Shown one piece after another: positions 6,149-15,247 of a stretch of 15,247 nt of DNA. The notes beneath the pieces were generated by a model. The model saw only the letters and a program-made list of their open reading frames with translations. It was not told the DNA's origin and did no database searches. Position 1 is the first letter of the stretch; every line of letters starts with the position of its first letter. The position numbers and the translations under genes are program-made. Where the stretch lies: assembly GCA_035649275.1 (NCBI GenBank), contig DASRJW010000040.1, positions 1-15,247 of the forward strand, given 5' to 3'. The stretch is from Candidatus Krumholzibacteriia bacterium (GTDB lineage: Bacteria; Krumholzibacteriota; Krumholzibacteriia; G020349025).

Positions 6149-9100
6149 GTGATCCAGTACGTCGACGCCCCGTCGCACCGCCTCCGGCTGGACGCGGCCC
6201 AGCGCTTCGTCCGTTCCTTTCCTCCCGGAACGGAGCTCCTCGTCGTCGGTCCGACGCGGGAAGCGGTGGACGATTTCGTCCGCCGCGAGATGGAGCCACC
6301 CAGCTTCGGTGTGCACCGCTTCGGCTTCGTGCAGCTCGCGGCGCACCTGGCGGCAGCGGAGATGGCGAGCGCCGCCCTCGCTCCCGCCACCGGCCTCGGC
6401 CTCGAAGCGGTGGCGGCGCGCGTCACCTTCGCCGCCAAGCAGCGCGGCGAGATCCCGCGTTTCCAGGCCGTCAGCTCTCTTCCCGGCTTTCCCCGCGCTC
6501 TCGCTTCCACTTTGCAGGAGCTGCGGGCCGCCGCGGTCGCGCCGGAGAAGAACGACCTCGGCGCCCTCCTCGGCGAGGCGGAAACCTCCCTGGCACAGGC
6601 GCACCTCGTCGATCGCGCCGGCCTCCTACGCCTGGCGCTCGCGGGCTTGCGCGCGCCCCAGCATGCGGCGCTGCGCGCCATGCCGCTCCTGTGTCTCGAT
6701 GTGACCTTGGCGTCGCCGCTCGAGGCTGAGCTGCTGGGTGCGCTCTGTCGCGGTGCCCCGCAGGTACTGGCCACGCTCCCGAGCGGGGATCGCGCCACCG
6801 TTCTCGCCTTCGAGTCCTTCGGAGCCGAACGACTCTCGGAGCTCTCTTCGCCTTCGACGGCGAGCCTGGAGCACTTGCGCCGCTACCTCTTCTCCGCTGA
6901 GGCGCCGCCTGCCGCCGTGCCGGACGACAGCGTCGGTTTCTTCTCCGCTCCAGGAGAAGGGCGCGAATGCCTGGAAATCGCTCGCGAGATCCTGCGCGCC
7001 GCCGAAGCCGGCGTTCCCTTCGACTCCATGGCGATCTTCCTGCGCAATCCCGAGTCGTACTCGACCTTCGCCGACACCGCCTTCCGGCGCGCCGGCATCC
7101 CGGCGTATTTCGCCCGCGGCACCCAGCGCCCGGACCCGGCGGGCCGCGCCTTCCTGGCGCTGCTCGCCTGCGCCAGCGAAGGGCTCTCGGCCCGGCGCTT
7201 CGCCGAGTACCTCTCCTTCGCCCAGGTCCCGCCGCTCGAGCCGGGCGGCGCCCCGCCGGCGCCGCGACCGGTGTGGCCAGCGCCGCGGGCCGAGGAGTTC
7301 GGCCCGGCGCTCGAACCGGCGGCGCTCGCCTCCAGAACACCGGGAGAGCAACTCACCTTCTGGGATCTGAGTGCCTTCACCAGCAGCACGGAAACGCACG
7401 CCCACGCACGCCTGCGTTCGCCCCGGGGCGGCAAGCGCCGGCAAGCCGAAGCCGCGCCCCCGGCGCCCGACCTGCGCGCCGCGACCGCCGGCGATTCCGC
7501 CCCGGAGGCGCGCACGAGCAGCGCGGACGGGACCGCCACGGCTCCTCCCCCGTCGCCACCGGACACAACGGACGATCAGCCCGCTCCCGAAGGCTCGCTC
7601 CGCACGCCGCGGAAATGGGAGGAGCTCTTGGTGGAAGCCGCGGTGATCGGTGGCCTCGAGCGCTGGCAGCGCCGGCTGGGCGGTCTCGAACGGGAGCTGC
7701 AGCTCCAGCTCGAAGCCATCGCCGCCGTCGATCCCGAGTCGCCTTTGGTGGCCTCGCTCCGCCGCGACCTGCAGCACCTTGGCCACCTCGAGCGCTTCGC
7801 GCTGCCGGTCATCGAAGCGCTGGCCGCGTTGCCCCAGGGCGCCACCTGGGGAACCTGGGTGGCGGAGCTGGCAGCGCTGGCGCCGCGTGTGCTCCGCCGG
7901 CCCGAGCGCACCCTGGCCGTTCTCGGCGAGCTGCTGCCCATGGCGGACGTCGGACCCGCCGGGCTCGAGGAAGTGCGGAGCGTGCTCTCCGAGCGTCTCT
8001 CCACCTTCGAAGTGGATCCGCCGGCCCACCGTGAGGGTCGCGTCTATGTCGGCAAACCCGAGCAGGCGCGCGGGCGCAGCTTTCGTCTCGTGTTCGTGCC
8101 CGGGTTGACCGAGCGCGTTTTCCCGCAGCGGCCGCGGGAGGACCCGCTGCTCCTCGACGACGCGCGCCGGCGCCTGGCGCCCTCGCTCCGCACCCAGGAG
8201 CAGCGCGGGCGCGACGAGCGCCTGCTGCTCCGCCTCGCGGTCGGCGCGGCGGAAGAACGCGTCTTCCTCTCTTACTCGCGGCTCGATGCCGGCGCCGGGC
8301 GACCGCAAGTGCCGTCCTTCTACGCCCTCGATGCGGCCCGTGCCGTGCGCGGCAGCATCCCCGACTTCCGGCAGCTCGAACGGGAGGCCGCGGCTCACTC
8401 TCGCGCCCGTCTGGCCTGGCCAGCACCTCCTGACCCCCACCTGGCGCTCGACGCCCTGGAGCACGACCTCGCCGTGCTCGGCGGCTACATGCACGGCGCG
8501 CCGCGTCGGGAGGACAAGGGGCGAGCTCGCTACCTCCTGGAGCTCAACCCGCACCTGGCGCGGTCGCTCCGCGTCCGCTACCTGCGCTGGCAACGGCCTT
8601 GGCGTCCCGAAGACGGTCTCGTGCGTCTCACCGCCGCCACCGAAGCGGCGCTCGCGGCGCACCGCCCGAAGGCGCGCCCGTACTCGGCGACGGCTTTGCA
8701 GCGCTTCGCTGTTTGCCCCTATCAATTCCTCCTCGGCGCCATCCATCGGCTCGAGCCGCGCCGCCGGGCGGCAGCGCTGGTGCAGCTCGACCCTTTGACC
8801 CGCGGCCGCATTTTCCACCACGTGCAGGCCGAGACGCTGCGCACCCTGCGCGCCGCCGGCCGCCTGCCGGAAGGCGACGAGACTCTCGACGAAGCCCGCT
8901 TCGTCCTGGATGCGACACTGGAAAAGGTCGCCGCGGCCTACCACGACGAGCTCGCGCCCGCCATCGAGCGCATCTGGCAAGACGAGATGGCGATCATGCG
9001 CGGCGATCTGCGTCTTTGGCTGCAGGCGCTGGCGAAGCAGTCGCGCACCTGGCAACCCCTGCACTTCGAGTTCACCTTCGGTCTCGAACTCCGCACCGTG

Positions 9101-9619
9101 GCGGGTGCGAGCCCGCACCTGGCTCCGCCCCCGGATCCGAGCAGCATCGCCGCACCCGCCACGCTTCCGGGTGGATGGCTCCTCCGCGGCGCCGTGGACT
9201 TGGTGGAGGAGCGGCGGAGCGATCGCGCCTTGCGCGTCACCGATCACAAGACCGGTGTCGATCGCACCTACGATGGACTCCTCGTCGGGGGCGGCGAGGT
9301 GCTGCAACCGGTTCTCTATGCGCTGGCGGTGCAGGCCCTGCAGCACCGGGAAGTGGTCGAAGGACGGCTCTTCTTCTGCACTTCCCGCGGCCGCTTCCGC
9401 GAGCGCATCGTTCCCCTCGGTCCCTTCGCCCTCGAGTACGCCGGGGAGATCCTGAAGACCGTGGACGAGTCGGTGGCGCGGGGCATGCTTCCGCCGCTGC
9501 CCCGCGACGGGGCTTGCGGGACCTGCGACTTCCGCGTCGTCTGCGGTCCCCATGAAGAGATCCGTAGCCGGCGGAAGGTGCCCTTTCCGCGCCTCGAACA
9601 GCTGCGCGAATACCCCTGA
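6149..9619 (+). CDS. addB: AddB-like helicase-nuclease subunit (PD-(D/E)XK nuclease with Fe-S cysteines)
   Basis: From the GTG at 6149 the protein has 1156 residues, the usual AddB size. AddB pairs with AddA to resect double-strand breaks and, in known systems, to recognise Chi. The N-terminal region (1-400) has the UvrD-like layout, but at ELLVVGPTRE it lacks a Walker A GKT, so it is a non-motor helicase domain. VYVGKPEQARGRSFRLVFVP (about 632-651) is the degenerate late helicase region. The C-terminal nuclease has C856 (FAVCPYQF) and CGTCDFRVVC (C1123, C1126, C1132), the four cysteines of the AddB 4Fe-4S clasp. It also has H890, D1017 (GAVDLVEE), D1032 and K1034 (TDHKTG) and Q1053, a complete catalytic set. 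A low-complexity Ala/Pro/Ser/Thr insert lies at about 413-487. A second GTG at 6086 has AAGGA nine bases upstream and would add 21 Gly/Arg/Pro-rich residues; I prefer 6149 because that extension looks non-conserved, but the ribosome binding site favours 6086. addA follows after one intervening gene. Confidence 0.9.
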   Translation: MIQYVDAPSHRLRLDAAQRFVRSFPPGTELLVVGPTREAVDDFVRREMEPPSFGVHRFGFVQLAAHLAAAEMASAALAPATGLGLEAVAARVTFAAKQRGEIPRFQAVSSLPGFPRALASTLQELRAAAVAPEKNDLGALLGEAETSLAQAHLVDRAGLLRLALAGLRAPQHAALRAMPLLCLDVTLASPLEAELLGALCRGAPQVLATLPSGDRATVLAFESFGAERLSELSSPSTASLEHLRRYLFSAEAPPAAVPDDSVGFFSAPGEGRECLEIAREILRAAEAGVPFDSMAIFLRNPESYSTFADTAFRRAGIPAYFARGTQRPDPAGRAFLALLACASEGLSARRFAEYLSFAQVPPLEPGGAPPAPRPVWPAPRAEEFGPALEPAALASRTPGEQLTFWDLSAFTSSTETHAHARLRSPRGGKRRQAEAAPPAPDLRAATAGDSAPEARTSSADGTATAPPPSPPDTTDDQPAPEGSLRTPRKWEELLVEAAVIGGLERWQRRLGGLERELQLQLEAIAAVDPESPLVASLRRDLQHLGHLERFALPVIEALAALPQGATWGTWVAELAALAPRVLRRPERTLAVLGELLPMADVGPAGLEEVRSVLSERLSTFEVDPPAHREGRVYVGKPEQARGRSFRLVFVPGLTERVFPQRPREDPLLLDDARRRLAPSLRTQEQRGRDERLLLRLAVGAAEERVFLSYSRLDAGAGRPQVPSFYALDAARAVRGSIPDFRQLEREAAAHSRARLAWPAPPDPHLALDALEHDLAVLGGYMHGAPRREDKGRARYLLELNPHLARSLRVRYLRWQRPWRPEDGLVRLTAATEAALAAHRPKARPYSATALQRFAVCPYQFLLGAIHRLEPRRRAAALVQLDPLTRGRIFHHVQAETLRTLRAAGRLPEGDETLDEARFVLDATLEKVAAAYHDELAPAIERIWQDEMAIMRGDLRLWLQALAKQSRTWQPLHFEFTFGLELRTVAGASPHLAPPPDPSSIAAPATLPGGWLLRGAVDLVEERRSDRALRVTDHKTGVDRTYDGLLVGGGEVLQPVLYALAVQALQHREVVEGRLFFCTSRGRFRERIVPLGPFALEYAGEILKTVDESVARGMLPPLPRDGACGTCDFRVVCGPHEEIRSRRKVPFPRLEQLREYP

Positions 9620-9658
9620 AGCAGGCAGCACCATCCCGCCGGCGCCAGGTGCACGGCG

Positions 9659-9688
9659 CCGTTCCGGGCAGCAGGAGCCCGGGAACGG
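9659..9688. repeat. interrupted palindrome downstream of addB
   Basis: CCGTTCCGGGC (9659-9669) and GCCCGGGAACGG (9677-9688) pair along their whole length with one bulged base around a seven-base loop. It is the strongest hairpin in the window and lies 40 bases after the addB stop. No T-tract follows. It may stabilise the 3' end of the addB transcript, act in factor-dependent termination, or be an operator. A smaller GGCGCC/GGCGCC pairing (9641-9646 with 9655-9660) overlaps its left arm and would compete with it. Confidence 0.5.
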
Positions 9689-9804
9689 AAAGCCGCACTG
9701 CCGAACGCGCGCCGCCACGAGGAAGCCCGCACCGCGACGCGGTGCAACCCTCCCTTCCCCTCCCGAGGCTCTGCCCGGGCACCGTTCTTGATAGCAGGAC
9801 GGCA

Positions 9805-9820
9805 AACCCCGCCCGGGGTT
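9805..9820 (+). terminator. short GC hairpin with pyrimidine tail before the STAS gene
   Basis: AACCCC (9805-9810) and GGGGTT (9815-9820) pair around a four-base loop and are followed by CTTCCGTT, a weak pyrimidine tail. It could be a poor intrinsic terminator of addB transcription or an operator, since it ends 31 bases before the STAS start codon. No convincing promoter is visible between it and that gene. Confidence 0.3.
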
Positions 9821-9851
9821 CTTCCGTTCACCGTGACACCCGGAGCTGGAC

Positions 9852-10226
9852 ATGCTGCAGATCCGCCGCGACATCCGCATGATCGAGGGCCGACCCGTGG
9901 GCGTCCTCGTTCTGCAGGGTTACGTGGACAGCATGGACTCCTTGGCGCTGGAACGCGCCATCGACGAAATCTACTCCCAGGATGTCTTCGACATCGTCCT
10001 CGACGTCACCCAGGTGAGCCACATCGGCTCCGCCGGCTGGAGCGTCATCATCAGCAAGCTCAGCCTGCTCGGCGAGAAACGCGGCTACTTCCGCTTCGCC
10101 GGCATGCGGCCCGATGTCCGCCAGGTCTTCCACATCGTCGGCATCGAGAACATCGCCGGCATCGAGATGCACGACTACCTCGAGGATGCCTTCCGCGCCT
10201 GCCGCGCCACCGTCCAGCACGCCTGA
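9852..10226 (+). CDS. STAS-domain protein, anti-sigma factor antagonist-like
   Basis: A 124-residue single-domain protein. The start is an ATG at 9852 with GGAG six bases upstream. The order of secondary structure is that of SpoIIAA/RsbV-type STAS proteins: GVLVLQGYVDSMDSLALERAI (strand-turn-helix, about 17-37), FDIVLDVTQVSHIGSAGWSVI (strand then helix, about 46-66), and a last strand and helix ending near residue 118. In this family a serine in a D-S-x-G context is phosphorylated by a kinase anti-sigma factor; here the aligned residues are G59-S60-A61-G62, so the serine is kept and the preceding Asp is replaced. No kinase, phosphatase or sigma factor gene is nearby. It lies between addB and addA, 232 and 107 bases away, in the same direction. 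It could be an ordinary partner-switch component inserted here by chance, or a regulator or structural partner of the repair genes. Confidence 0.88.
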   Translation: MLQIRRDIRMIEGRPVGVLVLQGYVDSMDSLALERAIDEIYSQDVFDIVLDVTQVSHIGSAGWSVIISKLSLLGEKRGYFRFAGMRPDVRQVFHIVGIENIAGIEMHDYLEDAFRACRATVQHA

Positions 10227-10333
10227 CTCGCTCCCCCACCGTGCCGCCGTCCGCAACGCCTTGCAGGATGCCGCCCTGCGTGTGAGACTCGGAACCTCGG
10301 CGAACTCCCACCCCAGGCCCGAGACGAGGGACC

Positions 10334-13300
10334 GTGGCCGAGCTCCTGGATCACGAGGACCGCAAGCAGATTCGCGCCGCCCTCGACGACAATGTCGTGG
10401 TGGAGGCCGCCGCGGGCACGGGCAAGACCACCGAGCTCGTGCACCGCATCGTCGCCGTGCTGGCCCAGGGCCGCGCCACGGTGGATCGCATCGTCGCGGT
10501 GACTTTCACGGAGAAGGCGGCGGGCGAACTCAAGCTGCACCTGCGTACCCAGATCGAGGAAGCGCGCCAGCGGCAGGAGGAACCGGAGCGCGGCCGCCTC
10601 GAAGCGGCGCTGGCCCGACTCGAGGAGGCGCGGGTCGGGACCATCCACGGTTTCTGCGCCGATCTGTTGCGCGAGCGCTCCCTCGAGGCCGGCATCGATC
10701 CGCGCTTCGAGCCGCTGGACGACACGGAAGCGCAGCGCTTGTTCCGCCGCGCTTTCGATTCCTGGTTCGAGACCGCGCTGCAGAATCCCCCCGAGGGTCT
10801 GCGCCGCGCCTTGCGCCGCGCCACACGCCCGCCCGCAGCCACGGTGCGCTCGTTCGGCCCGCGCCCGAGCGCCGCACCGGAGGATCCGGTGGGGCGCCTG
10901 CGCAGCGCTTGCTGGGCCGTGGCCGAACGGCGTGATCTCCCGGCCCCGTGGGCTCGACCGCGCTTCGAGCGCCACGCCCGCATCGCCGCCCTCGTGGAGG
11001 CGCTGCATGCCTTCGCCGCCCTCTCCGGGCGCTGTGACAAGCCGGAGAAGGACACGCTCTTCGAAGGAACACGCGAACTGCGGCAGTGCAGCGACGACGT
11101 GCAGGCCGCCGAGGCCGTCGGGCCGCGCGATGCCGACGGCCTGGAGTCGCTGTTCGTCGAGCTGGCCCCAGCGAGCCGGCCGCGGAAGGGATACGGCAAG
11201 TCCTACGGCCCCGGGGTCGGGCGCGACGAGGTCATGAGCGCCCACGAGCAACTGCGAACGGCGCTCCTCGCCTTCGCCCGGGACGCCAACGCCGACCTCG
11301 CCGCCTTGCTGCACCTCGAATTCCAGGATGTCCTGCAACGCTACGCCACGCTCAAGGAAAAGAGCGGCCGTCTCGACTTCCAGGATCTTTTGCTCCGCGC
11401 CCGGGATCTGGTGCGCGATTGCGCCAGCGTCCGCGTCGAATTCCAACAGCGCTTTCGCCATCTCTTCGTGGACGAATTCCAGGACACCGACCCTCTGCAG
11501 GCAGAGATTCTCCTGCTGCTCGCGGCCCGTGATCCCGCCGCCACCGATTGGCGGCAGGCCGAGCCCGCCCCGGGCAAGCTCTTCCTCGTCGCCGATCCCA
11601 AGCAATCCATCTACCGCTTCCGCGGCGCCGACATCGGCGTGTATTTCGAGGTGCGCGATCTCCTCGCCCGCCATGGCGCCCGCCTTCTCCGGCTCAGCAC
11701 CAGCTTCCGCTCCGTGCCCAACATTCAGAAAGCAGTGAACACCGCCTTCGCTCCGCTCCTGGACGGCGACCGGAAGAGCCAGCAGGCGGAGTACGTGCCG
11801 CTGGCGCCGGCGCGGCCCGATCCCGGCGATCAACCGACACTCATCGCCCTCCCCGTGCCACGGCCTTTCGGCAAGCGCAACGTCACCAAGGGCGCCATCG
11901 ACGCCTGCCTGCCCCACGCCGTCTCGGCTTTCGTACAGTGGCTGCTACAGGACAGCGGCTGGAAGGTGAGCGACCGCGAGCATCCCGACACCCGCGTCCC
12001 CCTCGCGCCGCGGCACATATGCCTCCTGCTGCGCCGCTTCGACAGCTTCGCCGGCGACGTCACCCGCGGCTACGTCCTCGCCCTGGAGGCCCGAGACATC
12101 CCGCACTTGCTGGTGGGCGGCCGCTCCTACCATGAGCGCGAGGAAGTGGAGACGCTGCGCGCCGCGCTCAATGCCATCGAGTGGCCCGACGACGAGCTCG
12201 CCGTCTTCGCCACCTTGCACGGTTCCCTCTTTGCCATCGGCGACGAGGAGCTCCTCGAATTTCGCCAGCGTTTCGGGCGCTTGCATCCCTTCCGGATCCC
12301 CGCCGCTCTCTTGGCGTCGGAGGCGCAGGCGACGTTGTGGCCCATCGCGGCCGCCCTCGCCTTCCTGGCGACCTTGCATCGCGAGCGCAATACCCGCCCC
12401 ATCGCCGAGACCTTGCACGCCCTCTTGGAAGGCACGCGGGCGCACGCCGGGTTCGTCCTCCGCCCCTCCGGCGAACAGGTGCTGGCGAACGTCCTGCACC
12501 TCGCCGAGCAGGCCCGCGCCTACGAACGCAGCGGCGGCGTCTCCTTCCGCGGCTTCGTGGAACGTGTGGATGAAGACGCGGAGCGGCGCACCGCCACCGA
12601 AGCCCCCATCCTGGAAGAGGGCAGCGACGGCGTGCGGATCATGACGGTGCACAAGGCCAAGGGGCTCGAATTCCCGGTGGTGATCCTGGCGGACATCACG
12701 GCACATCTCACGGCGCGGGAACCGTCCCGCTGGCTCGACCGCGCCCGCGGTCTCTGCGCCCAGAAGCTCGCGGGCTGGTCGCCGGCGGAGCTCCTCGAAC
12801 ACGGCGGTGAGGAGAAGCTGCGCGAGGCGGCGGAAGGCATCCGCATCGCCTACGTGGCCGCGACGAGGGCGCGGGATCTGCTCGTCGTCCCCGCCGTCGG
12901 CTCCGAATCTTGGGGGCGAACGTCGCATCGTGAGGAAGACGGCGACACCGGCGCTCTCACCCTCGACAGCTGGGTGGCACCGCTGCTCTCGGCCTTGTAT
13001 CCGCCGCCGGAGCGGTGGGACCGGCCTTCCCAGCCGCCCGGGTGTCCGCGCTTCGGCAAGTCGAGCGTCGTCGAAGCGCCGATGGAACGTGCCCTGGATC
13101 CGAATGTGCATCCGGGCCAGCACGTGCTCGCGGGTCCCCTCTCTCGGGTTGCGCCACCCGCCTCGCCTCCAGGCAGCACCTCTGCACCCATCGTGGGCAG
13201 CATCGGGCGGAGCGAGCACGAGGTCGTGTGGTGGGATCCGCACCTCCTCACCCTCGATGTGCCGATGAACTTCGGCCTGCGCCAGCAGGAGCTCCTGGGT

Positions 13301-13954
13301 CGGGAAGCCGACCCTGAACAGGTCCGGCGCGATGCGGCTGCCTACCGTGACTGGGCCGCGGCCCGGCAGGCCACGCTCGAACACGCGGCGACACCGAGCC
13401 TGCAGGTGCAGACGGTCACTGCTTACTCGCAAGCGGAGGCGGCGCGTGACCGCACGGCCGCCGCGGCACCGGCCGGAGTCGAACTCGTTCTCTTGCCCGT
13501 GGCGCCGGAGCGCCCGCGGGGCCCACGTTTCGGCACCCTCGTTCACGCCGTCCTGGGCGGCATCCCTCTCGACGCGGGCGACGAGCAGGTGCGGCTCTTC
13601 GTCGAGCTGCAGGCCCGCATCGTCGGCGCTCCTGCCATCGAGGTCACGGCGGCTCGCACGCTGGTGACACGGGTGCTGCAACACCCGCTCCTGGAGCGGG
13701 CCCGCACCGCTGCCACCCTGGGTCATTGCCGGCGTGAAACGCCGGTGACCTGGCGCGACCCGACGGGCACTCTGCTCGAGGGCGTGGTGGATCTCGCCTT
13801 CCTCGAGGACGGCCGCTGGATCGTGGTGGACTTCAAGACCGACCACGACATCGAAGCGTCACTGCCCGTGTACACCAGGCAAGTGACCCTGTACGCCAGC
13901 GCGATCACTGGTGCCACCGGGCAGCCAGCGCGAGCTTTCCTGCTCCGCGTTTGA
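10334..13954 (+). CDS. addA: AddA-like UvrD/Rep-family helicase-nuclease
   Basis: A 1206-residue protein of typical AddA length, starting at GTG 10334 with GAGGG just upstream. It is the ATP-driven 3'-5' helicase and nuclease subunit of the AddAB break-resection complex. SF1A motifs are in order: AAAGTGKTT (Walker A, K31), VTFTEKAAGELK (about 55-66), LDFQDLLLRARDL, VDEFQDTD (Walker B, D380/E381), VADPKQSIYRFRGAD (about 419-433), STSFRS (455-460), IMTVHKAKGLEF (769-780) and AYVAATRAR (839-847, with the arginine finger R845). The C-terminal PD-(D/E)XK nuclease has GTLVHAVLG (H1071), GVVDLAF (D1153), VDFKTD (D1166, K1168) and QVTLYA. Both activities look intact. With AddB encoded upstream, the complex should have two nuclease sites and one motor. 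Long antisense open frames here are shadows of its GC-biased codons. Confidence 0.93.
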   Translation: MAELLDHEDRKQIRAALDDNVVVEAAAGTGKTTELVHRIVAVLAQGRATVDRIVAVTFTEKAAGELKLHLRTQIEEARQRQEEPERGRLEAALARLEEARVGTIHGFCADLLRERSLEAGIDPRFEPLDDTEAQRLFRRAFDSWFETALQNPPEGLRRALRRATRPPAATVRSFGPRPSAAPEDPVGRLRSACWAVAERRDLPAPWARPRFERHARIAALVEALHAFAALSGRCDKPEKDTLFEGTRELRQCSDDVQAAEAVGPRDADGLESLFVELAPASRPRKGYGKSYGPGVGRDEVMSAHEQLRTALLAFARDANADLAALLHLEFQDVLQRYATLKEKSGRLDFQDLLLRARDLVRDCASVRVEFQQRFRHLFVDEFQDTDPLQAEILLLLAARDPAATDWRQAEPAPGKLFLVADPKQSIYRFRGADIGVYFEVRDLLARHGARLLRLSTSFRSVPNIQKAVNTAFAPLLDGDRKSQQAEYVPLAPARPDPGDQPTLIALPVPRPFGKRNVTKGAIDACLPHAVSAFVQWLLQDSGWKVSDREHPDTRVPLAPRHICLLLRRFDSFAGDVTRGYVLALEARDIPHLLVGGRSYHEREEVETLRAALNAIEWPDDELAVFATLHGSLFAIGDEELLEFRQRFGRLHPFRIPAALLASEAQATLWPIAAALAFLATLHRERNTRPIAETLHALLEGTRAHAGFVLRPSGEQVLANVLHLAEQARAYERSGGVSFRGFVERVDEDAERRTATEAPILEEGSDGVRIMTVHKAKGLEFPVVILADITAHLTAREPSRWLDRARGLCAQKLAGWSPAELLEHGGEEKLREAAEGIRIAYVAATRARDLLVVPAVGSESWGRTSHREEDGDTGALTLDSWVAPLLSALYPPPERWDRPSQPPGCPRFGKSSVVEAPMERALDPNVHPGQHVLAGPLSRVAPPASPPGSTSAPIVGSIGRSEHEVVWWDPHLLTLDVPMNFGLRQQELLGREADPEQVRRDAAAYRDWAAARQATLEHAATPSLQVQTVTAYSQAEAARDRTAAAAPAGVELVLLPVAPERPRGPRFGTLVHAVLGGIPLDAGDEQVRLFVELQARIVGAPAIEVTAARTLVTRVLQHPLLERARTAATLGHCRRETPVTWRDPTGTLLEGVVDLAFLEDGRWIVVDFKTDHDIEASLPVYTRQVTLYASAITGATGQPARAFLLRV

Positions 13955-13978
13955 ACCTTCCCACCCCAACGTTCACGC

Positions 13979-14007
13979 TGCCGACGCTCACGGGGCCCTC
14001 GTCGGCA
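13979..14007 (+). terminator. hairpin downstream of addA
   Basis: TGCCGACG (13979-13986) and CGTCGGCA (14000-14007) are perfect eight-base arms with a 13-base GC-rich loop, starting 25 bases after the addA stop. No T-run follows. It is a plausible transcript-end structure between addA and corA rather than a clear intrinsic terminator. Confidence 0.35.
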
Positions 14008-14042
14008 CCAAGGCGCGCACCGCCTCCCGCCGCATTGCGGTC

Positions 14043-14073
14043 TTGATCGACAACACCAGAGAGGAGCGATACT
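14043..14073 (+). promoter_or_regulatory. possible promoter of corA
   Basis: TTGATC (14043-14048) and GATACT (14068-14073) are each four-of-six matches to -35 and -10, but the spacer is 19 bases, longer than ideal. It is placed reasonably, about 50 bases upstream of the corA ribosome binding site. This is a weak prediction. Confidence 0.2.
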
Positions 14074-14081
14074 CTCTGCGC

Positions 14082-14099
14082 CGCCCGCCGCGGCGGGCG
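14082..14099. repeat. perfect 18-bp palindrome in the corA leader
   Basis: CGCCCGCCGCGGCGGGCG reads the same on both strands over all 18 bases. It lies between the possible corA promoter and the GGGAGGG ribosome binding site (14117-14123). It could be an operator for a dimeric regulator, or fold as a hairpin in the mRNA leader. Its GC-only composition in a GC-rich genome makes chance occurrence more likely than for a mixed sequence. Confidence 0.45.
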
Positions 14100-14132
14100 C
14101 TGGCGAAGCCCTGGGTGGGAGGGTGGGACCCG

Positions 14133-15247
<1,115 letters not shown>

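Noticed and set aside
6626-9880. 1084-codon open frame on the minus strand across addB
   Set aside because: It is antisense to a gene with clear AddB motifs. Its translation shows no domain and is rich in Arg, Gly, Glu and Ala, as expected for a shadow of GC-biased codons.
9552-9882. Short rightward frames in and around the addB-STAS gap as a possible extra small gene
   Set aside because: They lack a good ribosome binding site, have Arg/Pro/Ala-rich shadow composition, and cross the inverted repeats. No support for a gene.
10175-13846. Long leftward frames of 580 and 633 codons opposite addA
   Set aside because: All helicase and nuclease motifs are on the plus strand. The antisense products have shadow-like composition and no motifs.

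Overview
This is a GC-rich, densely coding chromosomal window. The outer-membrane beta-barrel protein at the left end points to a diderm (Gram-negative-type) bacterium. The protein styles resemble uncultivated high-GC lineages such as Acidobacteriota, Myxococcota-like deltaproteobacteria or Eisenbacteria-like phyla. That placement is an impression and cannot be proved from the sequence. I saw no rRNA, tRNA, CRISPR array, transposase or phage gene. No gap between genes exceeds 300 bases; the largest is 232.

The left 6 kb is transcribed leftward. Reading in that direction, it starts with a tight three-gene block: an ATP-grasp carboxylate-amine ligase (4674-6011), a RimK-type ATP-grasp ligase with an N-terminal RLAN-like domain (3149-4666), and a GCS2-family glutamate-cysteine-ligase-like enzyme (1938-3152). 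The junctions are 7 nt and a 4-nt ATGA overlap, so the block is almost certainly one operon. Three ATP-dependent amide-bond-forming enzymes in a row suggest synthesis of a small peptide-like or gamma-glutamyl metabolite, or peptide tagging of a protein. This is the best candidate for an undescribed system in the window. Next, behind a plausible promoter of their own, come a BamA/surface-antigen-type outer-membrane barrel (328-1788) and the first 104 codons of a secreted protein of unknown function that runs off the left edge (1-312). These two are separated by only 15 nt.

The right 9 kb is transcribed rightward: addB (6149-9619), a single-domain STAS protein (9852-10226), addA (10334-13954) and corA (14133 to the window end). 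AddA and AddB together form the helicase-nuclease that resects double-strand breaks for RecA. AddA carries a full set of SF1A helicase motifs plus a nuclease domain. AddB has a degenerate helicase and a nuclease with the four iron-sulphur cysteines. An anti-sigma-antagonist-like STAS gene lying between addB and addA is unusual. corA is a Mg2+/Co2+ channel with both transmembrane helices and the GMN signature; it reaches the window edge without a stop.

The two halves meet in a 137-nt divergent intergenic region (6012-6148). It contains overlapping -10-like elements on both strands, so the ligase operon and the addB side may share a bidirectional promoter. Several GC-rich inverted repeats lie in the gaps, but none has a clean T-tract. 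The long open frames antisense to addB, addA, corA and the barrel gene are codon-bias shadows and are not annotated.
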